DNA of 64,000 nucleotides, from assembly GCF_003350405.1 (NCBI RefSeq), contig NZ_QQAW01000015.1:1-64000 (forward strand). Direction: 5' to 3'. The notes under the pieces are model-generated. The model saw only the letters and a list, made by a program, of their open reading frames with translations, was not told the origin of the DNA and ran no database searches. Numbering within the stretch: the stretch's first letter is position 1; every line of letters begins with the position of its first letter. The stretch is from Gluconacetobacter liquefaciens. Its GTDB lineage: Bacteria > Pseudomonadota > Alphaproteobacteria > Acetobacterales > Acetobacteraceae. Positions 36,388 through 44,011 of the stretch are shown here, piece after piece. Position numbers and translations under genes: made by a program.

Positions 36388-37131
36388 TCAGGCGGCGGCG
36401 ATACGGTCGAACAATGCGATGTCCTGATGATAGGCCGCCAGGATGCGCGCCCGCTGCCGCTCGGTCGGGGCCAGACCGTGCGGCCGGCCCTCGTTCAGGC
36501 GCGGCAGGCGCACGCCCCCCAGTTCCGGCATCAGTTCCGGCAGGTGCGCCACATCCTCGATGCGCAGCAGGTGCCGCACCGCCTGCCGCCCGGCCCGGTC
36601 GGTGACGTACCAGGATTGCGGGCGGAAGATATGGTCCATCGCGTAGATCGAGCGGGCCTGCTCGACATGGTCCAACGCATCGTCAAGCGACCGGAAGCCC
36701 ATATAGAGATCACGAAATCCGGGCGCCACCGTGCGATCCCGTGTGCCGCCGTCCCGGGCGTAGCTGTAGGCCGACAGGAAGCGCTCCACCGGATCGCGCA
36801 GGATGGCGAAGCTGGGCAGGTCGCGCGCCAGGTCCGGCATCACGTCCTGATAATAGCGGATGGATTGGTGCGAGAGCGTGCGACCATACAACGCGGTGGC
36901 GATCGAAGTGCCGGCATTCTTGGGCACATGGATGAACAGGACGCCGCGCCTGGCGACCAGCGCCATGCGCTCGCGCCGCTTCCGGCCCATCGGCAGATGG
37001 ATACCGCGGCGTGCCGCCCATTCATGGATATCCGTCGGCAGGCGGAAACCCATGAGGCGCGTGAGACACGCGAAAGCCTGGGCGGACAACGACGCGGAGG
37101 GAGGATTTTCCATGACCGCCTGCAACGGCAT
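36388..37131 (-). CDS. Sulfotransferase family 2 domain protein
   Basis: About 247 residues. The 5'-phosphosulfate loop is visible in GVLFIHVPKNAGTSIATALY, and the 3'-phosphate binding segment in SFAILRDPVERFLSAYSYAR. These motifs define PAPS-dependent sulfotransferases that modify polysaccharides or other acceptors; bacterial relatives often lie near surface glycan genes, which are not seen here. The frame opens at 37215, but the ATG at 37131 leaves the conserved core intact. It stands alone, convergent with the LysR gene and at the left edge of the sulfur island. Confidence 0.75.
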   Translation of the reverse strand: MPLQAVMENPPSASLSAQAFACLTRLMGFRLPTDIHEWAARRGIHLPMGRKRRERMALVARRGVLFIHVPKNAGTSIATALYGRTLSHQSIRYYQDVMPDLARDLPSFAILRDPVERFLSAYSYARDGGTRDRTVAPGFRDLYMGFRSLDDALDHVEQARSIYAMDHIFRPQSWYVTDRAGRQAVRHLLRIEDVAHLPELMPELGGVRLPRLNEGRPHGLAPTERQRARILAAYHQDIALFDRIAAA

Positions 37132-37246
37132 GATCGTCTTCTGTGGGGCAAGCACGGTCGTTCCTCCGCTCGCAATCGCAATAGGTGGAGACAATCTAGC
37201 AGCAGAAAAAATCACGGAAACCCGCGAGAGCCCCCTCGTTACAATT

Positions 37247-37283
37247 GGAAATTATTTGAAAGATAGGAAATAATTATTTCAAA
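37247..37283. promoter_or_regulatory. A/T-rich repeat pair with 14-bp palindrome
   Basis: Two similar units (GGAAATTATTTGAAA at 37247-37261 and GGAAATAATTATTTCAAA at 37266-37283); the second contains the perfect palindrome GAAATAATTATTTC (37267-37280). It lies upstream of the sulfotransferase gene and left of the IS3 remnant. It resembles an operator, possibly Fur-like, but could be drifted IS flank. Confidence 0.35.
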
Positions 37284-37370
37284 ATCGGCTATTCTTTCTC
37301 CACCTCCCTGATAGGGCGAACATATTATTGTCGATTTCCACTGATCCGGCGGAACGGGCGCACCACTCAT

Positions 37371-37783
37371 TGACCCTGCCCCGTGGAATACCCTCGATTT
37401 GAAGTGGCCTGCTGCCGGTTTCGTGGACACGAAGATAAGAGCGTGACGAAGGAACTGGAGAGTGGATGTGACGAGACGGAGGTTCAGCCGTGAGTTCAAG
37501 ATCAAGGCCGCAAGACTGGTGACGGATCGTGGTGTGACGATGGCGCAGGCCACACGGGACCTCGACGTTGCACAGAGCATGTTGCGCCGCTGGATACGGG
37601 AACTGACCGCTACCCCGACTGTGGCGTTTCCGGGGAATGGCCAGATAGGGGCCGATCTAGCCGAGATTGCAGCCTTGAAGAAAGAGGTCGCCTGGCTCCG
37701 GGCGGAGCGTGACATCCTGAAGAAAGCGGCGGCTTTTTTCGCGCGCGAGGCAATGTGAAGTTCGCTTTCATTGCCAATAGCAC
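37371..37783 (+). mobile_element. IS3-family insertion sequence remnant (truncated after orfA)
   Basis: Left end probably at the TGACCCTGCCCCG near 37371, followed by complete orfA (37462-37758). OrfB starts as expected (VKFAFIAN at about 37755) but stops after a few codons because foreign sequence begins near 37780. The element therefore lacks its transposase core and right end. It marks the left border of the sulfonate island. Confidence 0.75.
37462..37758 (+). CDS. IS3-family transposase OrfA
   Basis: A 98-residue OrfA: TRRRFSREFKIKAARLVTDR, a helix-turn-helix (MAQATRDLDVAQSMLRRWIR) and the leucine-zipper end EIAALKKEVAWLRAERDILK. This protein regulates and directs transposition when fused to OrfB by frameshifting; OrfB is truncated here, so it cannot transpose. 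The GTG at 37468 (MTRRRF) is an alternative start matching relatives. Confidence 0.9.
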   Translation: MDVTRRRFSREFKIKAARLVTDRGVTMAQATRDLDVAQSMLRRWIRELTATPTVAFPGNGQIGADLAEIAALKKEVAWLRAERDILKKAAAFFAREAM

Positions 37784-38067
37784 AACGTCATGAATAGGCC
37801 GGTCGGCCGCCATCGCGATCACCGGATTGACCTGAACCCCGGAACTCCATGTCGGCGGACTATTGACGAGGATCGCAATCCGAGGGCGCTCGACCTCCTC
37901 ATTTTCTGTTTCAAAATAGGTGCATAGAGGAAATGCACAGTCATGGTGAAAAAACCGTAACATATCACATATATACGCTTCTATATTGTCTTTCTAAAAT
38001 CCACCCAACAGGATGGAAAACAACAAAACCACAGCGCAAGACGATATTTAAGGAACAAGCCGCGACC
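37784..38067. other. Segment between IS3 break and ssu-type permease
   Basis: No intact gene. The minus strand holds an unbroken but unrecognised stretch (about 37790-37910, containing ERPRIAILVNSPPTWSS) that may be the cut end of a gene destroyed at the IS3 junction. The last 120 bp are strongly A/T rich and should hold the promoter of the permease operon. Confidence 0.4.
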
Positions 38068-38907
38068 ATGTCAGGCACTCTCATCCGGTCCTCATCCCCT
38101 ACGAGGGACAAGGGGCTCATACGGCACGCACCTCTATCGCGTTTTGGCCTACTGAAGCGCTATGTCTCCCCGATGCTGCTCGTCCTGCTGTGGCAGGTGG
38201 CCTGCTCGACCGGCCTGCTGTCCACTCATGTCGTGGCCTCCCCTTTCCAGATCGCTCTCACGGGCTGGACACTTGTGAAAGATGGTACCCTGCAGACTAA
38301 CCTGTTGGTGTCGCTCGCTCGTGCGGGCGTGGGGCTAGGCATTGCATTCGTCGCGGGTGTCGGTCTGGCCCTGATCGCCGGCCTGTCGCGCCTGGGTGAG
38401 GATATCGTAGATGCGCCCGTGCAGATCCTCCGCACTTTGCCAGCGCTGGCACTAGTACCGCTATTCATCCTCTGGTTCGGGATCGGGGAAACCCCCAAGA
38501 TTGCACTTGTGGCGCTCGGAGCCAGCTTTCCGATCTACCTTAACCTGCACAAAGGCATCCGGTCCATCGATCCGAAGTTGCTGGAAATGGCACGCACCCT
38601 TGGTCTCACTCGCACCAGCACGATCCGGGACGTCATTCTTCCCGGCGCACTGCCAGACCTTTTGATCGGCCTTCGCTTTGCTGTGGGTATCTCCTGGTTG
38701 ATGTTGGTCGTTGCCGAACAGGTCAATGCGGAAAGTGGCATCGGCCATATGATGATGGATGCCGAGGATTTTCTGCGCACAGACATCATTCTCGTCGGTC
38801 TGGTCATTTATGGCCTTTTGGGTCTCATATCTGACCAGATCGTGCGTTTTTTTGAAACCATTCTGTTGTCCTGGCGCCCCTCACATCGTGCAGCGAGGTC
38901 GGCATGA
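38068..38907 (+). CDS. SsuC-type ABC permease (aliphatic sulfonate import)
   Basis: A 279-residue inner-membrane permease with about six helices. The binding-protein-dependent motif region reads LHKGIRSIDPKLLEMARTLG, and the family blocks RTLPALALVPLFILWFGIGE and EQVNAESGIGHMMMDAEDFL mark the SsuC/TauC group. The start is the ATG at 38068. Its stop overlaps the following ATPase gene (ATGA). With the ATPase and a binding protein encoded on the other strand (39851-40789) it forms a full importer for sulfonates or related organosulfur compounds. Confidence 0.88.
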   Translation: MSGTLIRSSSPTRDKGLIRHAPLSRFGLLKRYVSPMLLVLLWQVACSTGLLSTHVVASPFQIALTGWTLVKDGTLQTNLLVSLARAGVGLGIAFVAGVGLALIAGLSRLGEDIVDAPVQILRTLPALALVPLFILWFGIGETPKIALVALGASFPIYLNLHKGIRSIDPKLLEMARTLGLTRTSTIRDVILPGALPDLLIGLRFAVGISWLMLVVAEQVNAESGIGHMMMDAEDFLRTDIILVGLVIYGLLGLISDQIVRFFETILLSWRPSHRAARSA

Positions 38908-39641
38908 ACGCCGTCTCTCAAGTGGTCGCCTTGTCACAGCGCAACGAAGCCATCGTGGTGGATGGCCTGACCCGTCGTTTCGGAAATGGTCCAGCCGTAC
39001 TCGACCAGTTGAATCTGGCCATCGCACCCGGCGAGTTTGTCGCACTGCTAGGCCGCAGCGGGTCGGGTAAATCAACTCTGCTCCGTACACTCGCGGGGTT
39101 GGATCCGGTGACCGAAGGATCGGTGATACGCCCACGCGACGTTTCGGTTGTCTTTCAGGAAAGCCGCTTGCTTCCCTGGAAACGGGTCTGGCAAAATACG
39201 GTACTGGGTCTGCCCGGAGCAAACCAGCGCGCCCATGCGCTGAGTGTGCTGGAAGAGGTCGGGCTCGGCCATCGGGTTGACGCATGGCCGCTGACGTTAT
39301 CCGGTGGCGAGGCTCAGCGGGCAGCGTTGGCGCGCGCTCTGGTCCGCGAACCCGCATTCCTGATGTTAGACGAACCGTTTGCCGCCCTCGACGCGCTAAC
39401 TCGCCTGAAAATGCAGAAACTGATCTCCGAATTATGGGGTCGGCACCGCTGCTCAGTCCTTCTGGTAACGCACGATGTCGATGAAGCATTGATGCTGGCA
39501 GATCGGGCCGTGGTTATGGAACACGGTCAAATTCATACAGACCTCCCCATCCCGATGGACCGCCCCCGCCGTCACACCGACCCGCGATTCGAGCACCTTC
39601 GCCGCGTCTTGCTCGAATCACTGGGCGTATATGACGACTAA
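38904..39641 (+). CDS. SsuB-type ABC transporter ATPase
   Basis: A 245-residue ATPase. Walker A is LGRSGSGKSTLLRTL, Q-loop VVFQESRLLPWKRV, ABC signature LSGGEAQRAALARALV, Walker B AFLMLDEPFAALD and H-loop VLLVTHDVDEAL. Length and the ESRLLPW motif match SsuB. Overlaps the permease gene by four bases. It energises uptake by the same transporter. Confidence 0.92.
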   Translation: MNAVSQVVALSQRNEAIVVDGLTRRFGNGPAVLDQLNLAIAPGEFVALLGRSGSGKSTLLRTLAGLDPVTEGSVIRPRDVSVVFQESRLLPWKRVWQNTVLGLPGANQRAHALSVLEEVGLGHRVDAWPLTLSGGEAQRAALARALVREPAFLMLDEPFAALDALTRLKMQKLISELWGRHRCSVLLVTHDVDEALMLADRAVVMEHGQIHTDLPIPMDRPRRHTDPRFEHLRRVLLESLGVYDD

Positions 39642-39850
39642 CCTACATCCACTCGATTATATGTGTTCTTGACATTCGATAAGATGAAAAATCTCTTCAA
39701 TTACATCCCCTTGATTTCGATCCATCGACAACCCCGCTTTGTATAGGGCACCGGCATCGGACGTTACCGTTCCATGTGAACCCGACGACTTCAGACTTGG
39801 CGGCGTCAGGTGCGGACAGCACCCGTTACCCCACCGATCCGCGCAGGTTC

Positions 39851-40789
39851 TCAGATTGTCGGCGCAGCCTGTGCAATATCCGGCACGCTCGGCAGCAGCC
39901 CGGCATCGACGACCGCTTGGGCGATTCGCTTCTGGCTCTGCACCATCGACGGTGAATTGTTGTGAAAGGCGTAATCGATTCTGGCCACGGATGCCGTGAC
40001 GACCGTAATATCCAGACCGGTACTTCTGGCCAGGATGGCAGCCACTTCGGCCTTGTTACCGCTGGCCCATTGATCGCATTGCTCAATGGCACTGATTACC
40101 AGATGCAAAAGATCGCGATTTTCGGTAACGAACTCTCTTCGAGCCAGATAGAATTCCGTACCGCCCCCCACATCTTCGCCCGTAGCCAGAACACGCACGT
40201 TCTGTCCCGCTCCCGTCAGATAAGGGTTCCAGATCGCCCAGGCATCGACAGTCCCCGCCTCGAAGGCCGGACGACCCGCCGCGGGCAGAAGATACGATAC
40301 CGCAATATCCTGCCACGTCAGCCCATTCCGGAGCAGGGCACCGAGCAGAAGCCAATGAGCATCCGAACCATGCGTCACGGCGACACGCTTGCCTTTCAGC
40401 TCCCGAACCGACCGGATTGGACTGTTTTCAGGCACGATAATGGCCTCGCTCGATCCATTGCGCGTCTCATGCCCGAAATAGACGAAACTGTCAGGCATCG
40501 TTGCCTGCGCAAAGATAGGTGGCAGGTCACCTGTCTGGCCAATATCCACCGCCCCGCTCGCCATGGCCTGAAGCATTGGCGGCCCGGCAGGGAATTGCGC
40601 CCAGTGAACGGAAATCCCTTTTGGTGTCAGAATCCGCTCGAGAAAGCCCTTTTCCTTCATAAGGACGAGCGTACCATATTTCTGATAGCCGATCCTGACG
40701 CTTGACGCCTGTGCCCGCGCGACAGATCCGAGCGACGAAACCAGCGAACCGGACAGCGCCAAGGCCCCGAGACGGCGTCGTGAAATCAT
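39851..40789 (-). CDS. SsuA-type sulfonate-binding protein
   Basis: A 312-residue periplasmic binding protein with a signal peptide that has a twin-arginine-like start (MISRRRLGALALSGSLVSSL). Typical SsuA blocks are VRIGYQKYGTLVLMKEKGFL, VHWAQFPAGPPMLQAMASGA and DIGQTGDLPPIFAQA. It binds alkanesulfonates. It is transcribed convergently to its permease and ATPase genes, which is unusual; a separate promoter must serve it. A second, diverged binding protein is at 52297-53421. Confidence 0.9.
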   Translation of the reverse strand: MISRRRLGALALSGSLVSSLGSVARAQASSVRIGYQKYGTLVLMKEKGFLERILTPKGISVHWAQFPAGPPMLQAMASGAVDIGQTGDLPPIFAQATMPDSFVYFGHETRNGSSEAIIVPENSPIRSVRELKGKRVAVTHGSDAHWLLLGALLRNGLTWQDIAVSYLLPAAGRPAFEAGTVDAWAIWNPYLTGAGQNVRVLATGEDVGGGTEFYLARREFVTENRDLLHLVISAIEQCDQWASGNKAEVAAILARSTGLDITVVTASVARIDYAFHNNSPSMVQSQKRIAQAVVDAGLLPSVPDIAQAAPTI

Positions 40790-40960
40790 GTTCGTTACTC
40801 CTTTTTATATAGAATACAGACCGTCAGAAAATATGAACAGCGAAATGCCTGATCAGAAATCGAGAGAGTTATCGTCCTGGTCGCCCTTCTCAACACCGAA
40901 TGCCATCATGAAACGGCTTATGATGTCGAAGCATCTCCGAACTTCACTCCGCTCATACCT

Positions 40961-40976
40961 TCATCATCGATGATGA
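40961..40976. terminator. Perfect 16-bp palindrome after the soxCD-like pair
   Basis: TCATCATCGATGATGA begins two bases downstream of the cytochrome stop codon (read on the minus strand). It may act as a weak terminator or an operator; there is no T-run. Confidence 0.35.
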
Positions 40977-40978
40977 CC

Positions 40979-41581
40979 TCATTTTCTGCCTCCCGCCTTG
41001 GACCGACAGTCCATCAATCGATTTTCTCCCGCTGTTCCCGCAACGGTAGGCCGCTCCCTTCCTTCACCTGTCTCGATAAATCCTTTTCTATTCGGCATCT
41101 CGATCCCGGCAATCGTTTTGCTATCGAGAACGAAATCTTTGGAGACTATGTGGTTAATATAAAAGAGATACGAGACGACGGCATACAGGTCGTCATTGCT
41201 CAAGGATTGCGGTGAATCCAGTGGCATGGCGCGTCTGACATAATCAAGAACGCTCTCCGGATAGGGCCAGAAACTGCCGATCGTTCGCAAGGGTTTCCTG
41301 CTTGTCAGACTCCCGATCCCGCCACGTAAGGCAGGATAGATACCCGATACTCCATCAGCCGTCGGACCATGGCAGTTGCTGCATTTCTCCTGATAAATTT
41401 TCTCTCCCGCCAACGGCGTTCCCTGACCATCGGGCAACGGACCATTCCGCGATATATCTATATTCCAAGGGGCTATATCCTTCTCGGATATCGGGGTTCC
41501 CGGGCACTGTGCAGCAAGGGCAACCTTCGCGAAGAACAGGAAAAAAATAATCGAGCTGCACGTTATATTATATGAAGACAT
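40979..41581 (-). CDS. SoxD/SorB-like mono-haem cytochrome c
   Basis: A 200-residue secreted cytochrome with a signal peptide (SSIIFFLFFAKVALA) and haem motif C67-S-N-C70-H71 in YQEKCSNCHGPTADG. The family phrase WNIDISRNGPLPDGQGTPLAG before the haem is typical of the small subunits of sulfite dehydrogenases. It accepts electrons from the adjacent molybdenum subunit; its start overlaps that gene's stop by 14 bases. I chose the ATG at 41581, which gives a clean signal peptide. Confidence 0.82.
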   Translation of the reverse strand: MSSYNITCSSIIFFLFFAKVALAAQCPGTPISEKDIAPWNIDISRNGPLPDGQGTPLAGEKIYQEKCSNCHGPTADGVSGIYPALRGGIGSLTSRKPLRTIGSFWPYPESVLDYVRRAMPLDSPQSLSNDDLYAVVSYLFYINHIVSKDFVLDSKTIAGIEMPNRKGFIETGEGRERPTVAGTAGENRLMDCRSKAGGRK

Positions 41582-42791
41582 TTGAAACGTCTCCGGATTC
41601 AGAAACAGACCAGGATTGAATAGCATTGTTGTGGTAGTAAAGGTTATCTCCATAGCGATTATGAAGAGTCTGTCGTGTTTCCTGGATGTTCCCCGAGTCA
41701 TCAAAAGCCCGACTCTGAAGAATACTGCTTTCTCCATTCCAGACCCAAGGCAGCGTAAATTTTGTCAGGCACTTTCGCAGCACCATGCCGTCCAGGCGCG
41801 CGTTCGTCCACGTCCTTCCGCCATCCGTCGAAACGTCGACCCTGGTGATCTTTCCATGTCCGCTCCACGCCAGACCGTTGATTTCCAGCAATCCGCGCGA
41901 GGACAGTTTCATCCCGCCAGAAGGGCGTACGATCACGGACTTTACCCCCATGGTCAGGCTGAAGGCGCGCGCCTTTCCATCCGGCATCAGATCGGTATAT
42001 TTTGAGGTCTCTTCGCGGGTATAAAATGGATAACGCCCTAACTTCAGGCGCCTTAGCCATTTGATGTGCGTATTGCCTTCGTAGCCGGGACAGATCAGCC
42101 GCAGCGGATAACCCTGCTCGGGGCGTATGGCCTCGCCGTTTTGGGCATAGGCAACGATCACGTCATCGAGCGCCTTTGCCAGCGGAATACTGCGTGACAT
42201 CGCCGCGCCATCGGCACCTTCTGCCAGAATCCAGCGTGCATCGCGTGCAAAGCCCGTTTCCGCAAGAAGAATGGACAGGGGCACACCTGTCCATTCGGAA
42301 CAGGAGAGCAGACCATGCGTGCCCTGCACATCCGTCCGGGTAGCCTTCGTCCATTCAGATCCTGTATTGCCGGAACATTCGATGAAATGAATCCGCGAGA
42401 CCGATGGGAGTCGATGCAGGTCATCTAGCGAAAACTGCATCGACCGATCCACCAGCCCATGGACCATCAAACTGTGCCGGGTGGGATCGATATCCGGAAC
42501 TCCGCCGTGATGCCGTTCAAAATGAAGACCACCAGGCGTTATGATACCGCGTAAGGACGCCAGCGGCGTCAGCGTCGACCCCTGCCCCGAACGTAATTGC
42601 GTCGCTGTCCGCCGCACCACCTTCTTCTCAAAGGCGGAGGGCTGTCCATAAGGATGAGTCAGAATCGGCGCCCCGGGTTTCTTCGTCCAGTCCGGCACGG
42701 ATAGTTCCGATGCTGCCGATTCTCGCATATTCTGTGCCGATGCAGCCAGAAAGGCAGCACCAGTCAGGATATTTCTCCGCCGCAGTGTCAT
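41568..42791 (-). CDS. SoxC-like molybdenum sulfite dehydrogenase subunit
   Basis: A 407-residue periplasmic molybdoenzyme of the sulfite oxidase family with a twin-arginine leader (MTLRRRNILTGAAFLAASA). The molybdenum-ligating Cys is C139 (HFIECSGNTGSEW). Pterin-binding and dimerisation blocks such as EQGYPLRLICPGYEGNTHIK and GKITRVDVSTDGGRTW are present. SoxC works with SoxD; no other sox genes are visible, so it probably oxidises sulfite released by desulfonation to sulfate rather than acting in the full Sox pathway. Confidence 0.85.
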   Translation of the reverse strand: MTLRRRNILTGAAFLAASAQNMRESAASELSVPDWTKKPGAPILTHPYGQPSAFEKKVVRRTATQLRSGQGSTLTPLASLRGIITPGGLHFERHHGGVPDIDPTRHSLMVHGLVDRSMQFSLDDLHRLPSVSRIHFIECSGNTGSEWTKATRTDVQGTHGLLSCSEWTGVPLSILLAETGFARDARWILAEGADGAAMSRSIPLAKALDDVIVAYAQNGEAIRPEQGYPLRLICPGYEGNTHIKWLRRLKLGRYPFYTREETSKYTDLMPDGKARAFSLTMGVKSVIVRPSGGMKLSSRGLLEINGLAWSGHGKITRVDVSTDGGRTWTNARLDGMVLRKCLTKFTLPWVWNGESSILQSRAFDDSGNIQETRQTLHNRYGDNLYYHNNAIQSWSVSESGDVSNVFI

Positions 42792-42887
42792 GTCATACGC
42801 CCCGGTTCCATCGACAGGCCCGAGGCCCCTGTTCCTGCCAGACGTACCATTGCATGGCAGGTGAGTTCATACTGGACATGCGCAACC

Positions 42888-43904
42888 TCATGAACGAATC
42901 ACTCTTCCCTCTACCGGATGACCCGGATCGCTGAAACCAGGTGTCGACGCATGACCCGGTGCCACCAGTGAATCGATGAATTCCTCGTCTTCCTTTGTCA
43001 AAACCACGTTCCGTGCCGCCAGATAACTCGCCCACTGGCTCTCCGTACGGGGGCCCGCGATGGTCGAGGTCACCAGCCGATTTCCCAGCACCCATGCGAC
43101 CGCAAAATCCGTAATGGAAATCCCCCTTTCTTGAACATGAGATAGAATTTTTTCTGCCACTTCGATGGATTGCGGGCGCCACTCTGTCTCCAGCAAGCGT
43201 TTATCCGCGCGCCCTGCTCGGCTGTCAGCCTCAGGAACTCCGTCAGCGCGATATTTCCCCGTCAAGACACCCCGGGCCAGAGGACTGTATGAAATGACAC
43301 CCAGGCCGTAATGGGCAGCAGCAGGCAACTCCTCGGACTCGGCCTGCCGTGTTACGATATTATAAAGGGGCTGGCTCGCGATCGGACGATCCATTCCCAG
43401 AATGTCGGCGATGCGGCATGTTTCCGCGATACGCCAACCGCGAAAATTCGAAATACCGAAATAGCGGATCTTACCCTGGCGGATCAGGTCGCCGACCGCC
43501 CTTACCGGCTCCTCCAGCCGCACGCCAAAGATTGCACGGTGAAAATAGAGAATATCGATATAATCGGTTCCAAGGCGCCGAAGGCTATGGTCGACCTGCT
43601 CGATGATCCATTTCCGAGACAGACCACCCTGATTGGCACCACTCCCAACCTTGTTCGCAAGTTTTGTCGCAAGAACCCAATAATCTCTCTGCGCCTTTAT
43701 CGCCTTGCCGACGACTGTCTCCGACAGGCCGCCATTATAGACGTCTGCCGTATCGATGGAGTTGATGCCATTATCACGTGCGCTATCGATAATGCGCCGG
43801 GACACGGCCTCGTCCGTTACGCCGCCGAACATCATTGTTCCCAATGTCAGCGGCGAAATTTTCAGCGCACTGTGTCCCAAATAGCGATAGTCACTCACGG
43901 ACAT
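42888..43904 (-). CDS. Aldo/keto reductase
   Basis: A 338-residue NADPH-dependent aldo/keto reductase. Catalytic features are DNGINSIDTADVYNGGLSET (Asp, Tyr), KLANKVGSG (Lys) and DILYFHRAIFGVRLEEPV (His). It most likely reduces or oxidises the aldehyde or ketone left after removal of sulfite from an organosulfonate. It is on the same strand as the sulfite dehydrogenase genes, 96 bp upstream of soxC, so may share a transcript. Confidence 0.85.
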   Translation of the reverse strand: MSVSDYRYLGHSALKISPLTLGTMMFGGVTDEAVSRRIIDSARDNGINSIDTADVYNGGLSETVVGKAIKAQRDYWVLATKLANKVGSGANQGGLSRKWIIEQVDHSLRRLGTDYIDILYFHRAIFGVRLEEPVRAVGDLIRQGKIRYFGISNFRGWRIAETCRIADILGMDRPIASQPLYNIVTRQAESEELPAAAHYGLGVISYSPLARGVLTGKYRADGVPEADSRAGRADKRLLETEWRPQSIEVAEKILSHVQERGISITDFAVAWVLGNRLVTSTIAGPRTESQWASYLAARNVVLTKEDEEFIDSLVAPGHASTPGFSDPGHPVEGRVIRS

Positions 43905-44011
43905 TTTCCTTCCATTTCAGAAAAATTTTCTCTTTTCGTGTATAGGCAGGGATCGGAAAAGAGAGGCGCTACCAACCTCTCTCCCGCATTGTCCATGACT
44001 GTCAGAACCTC

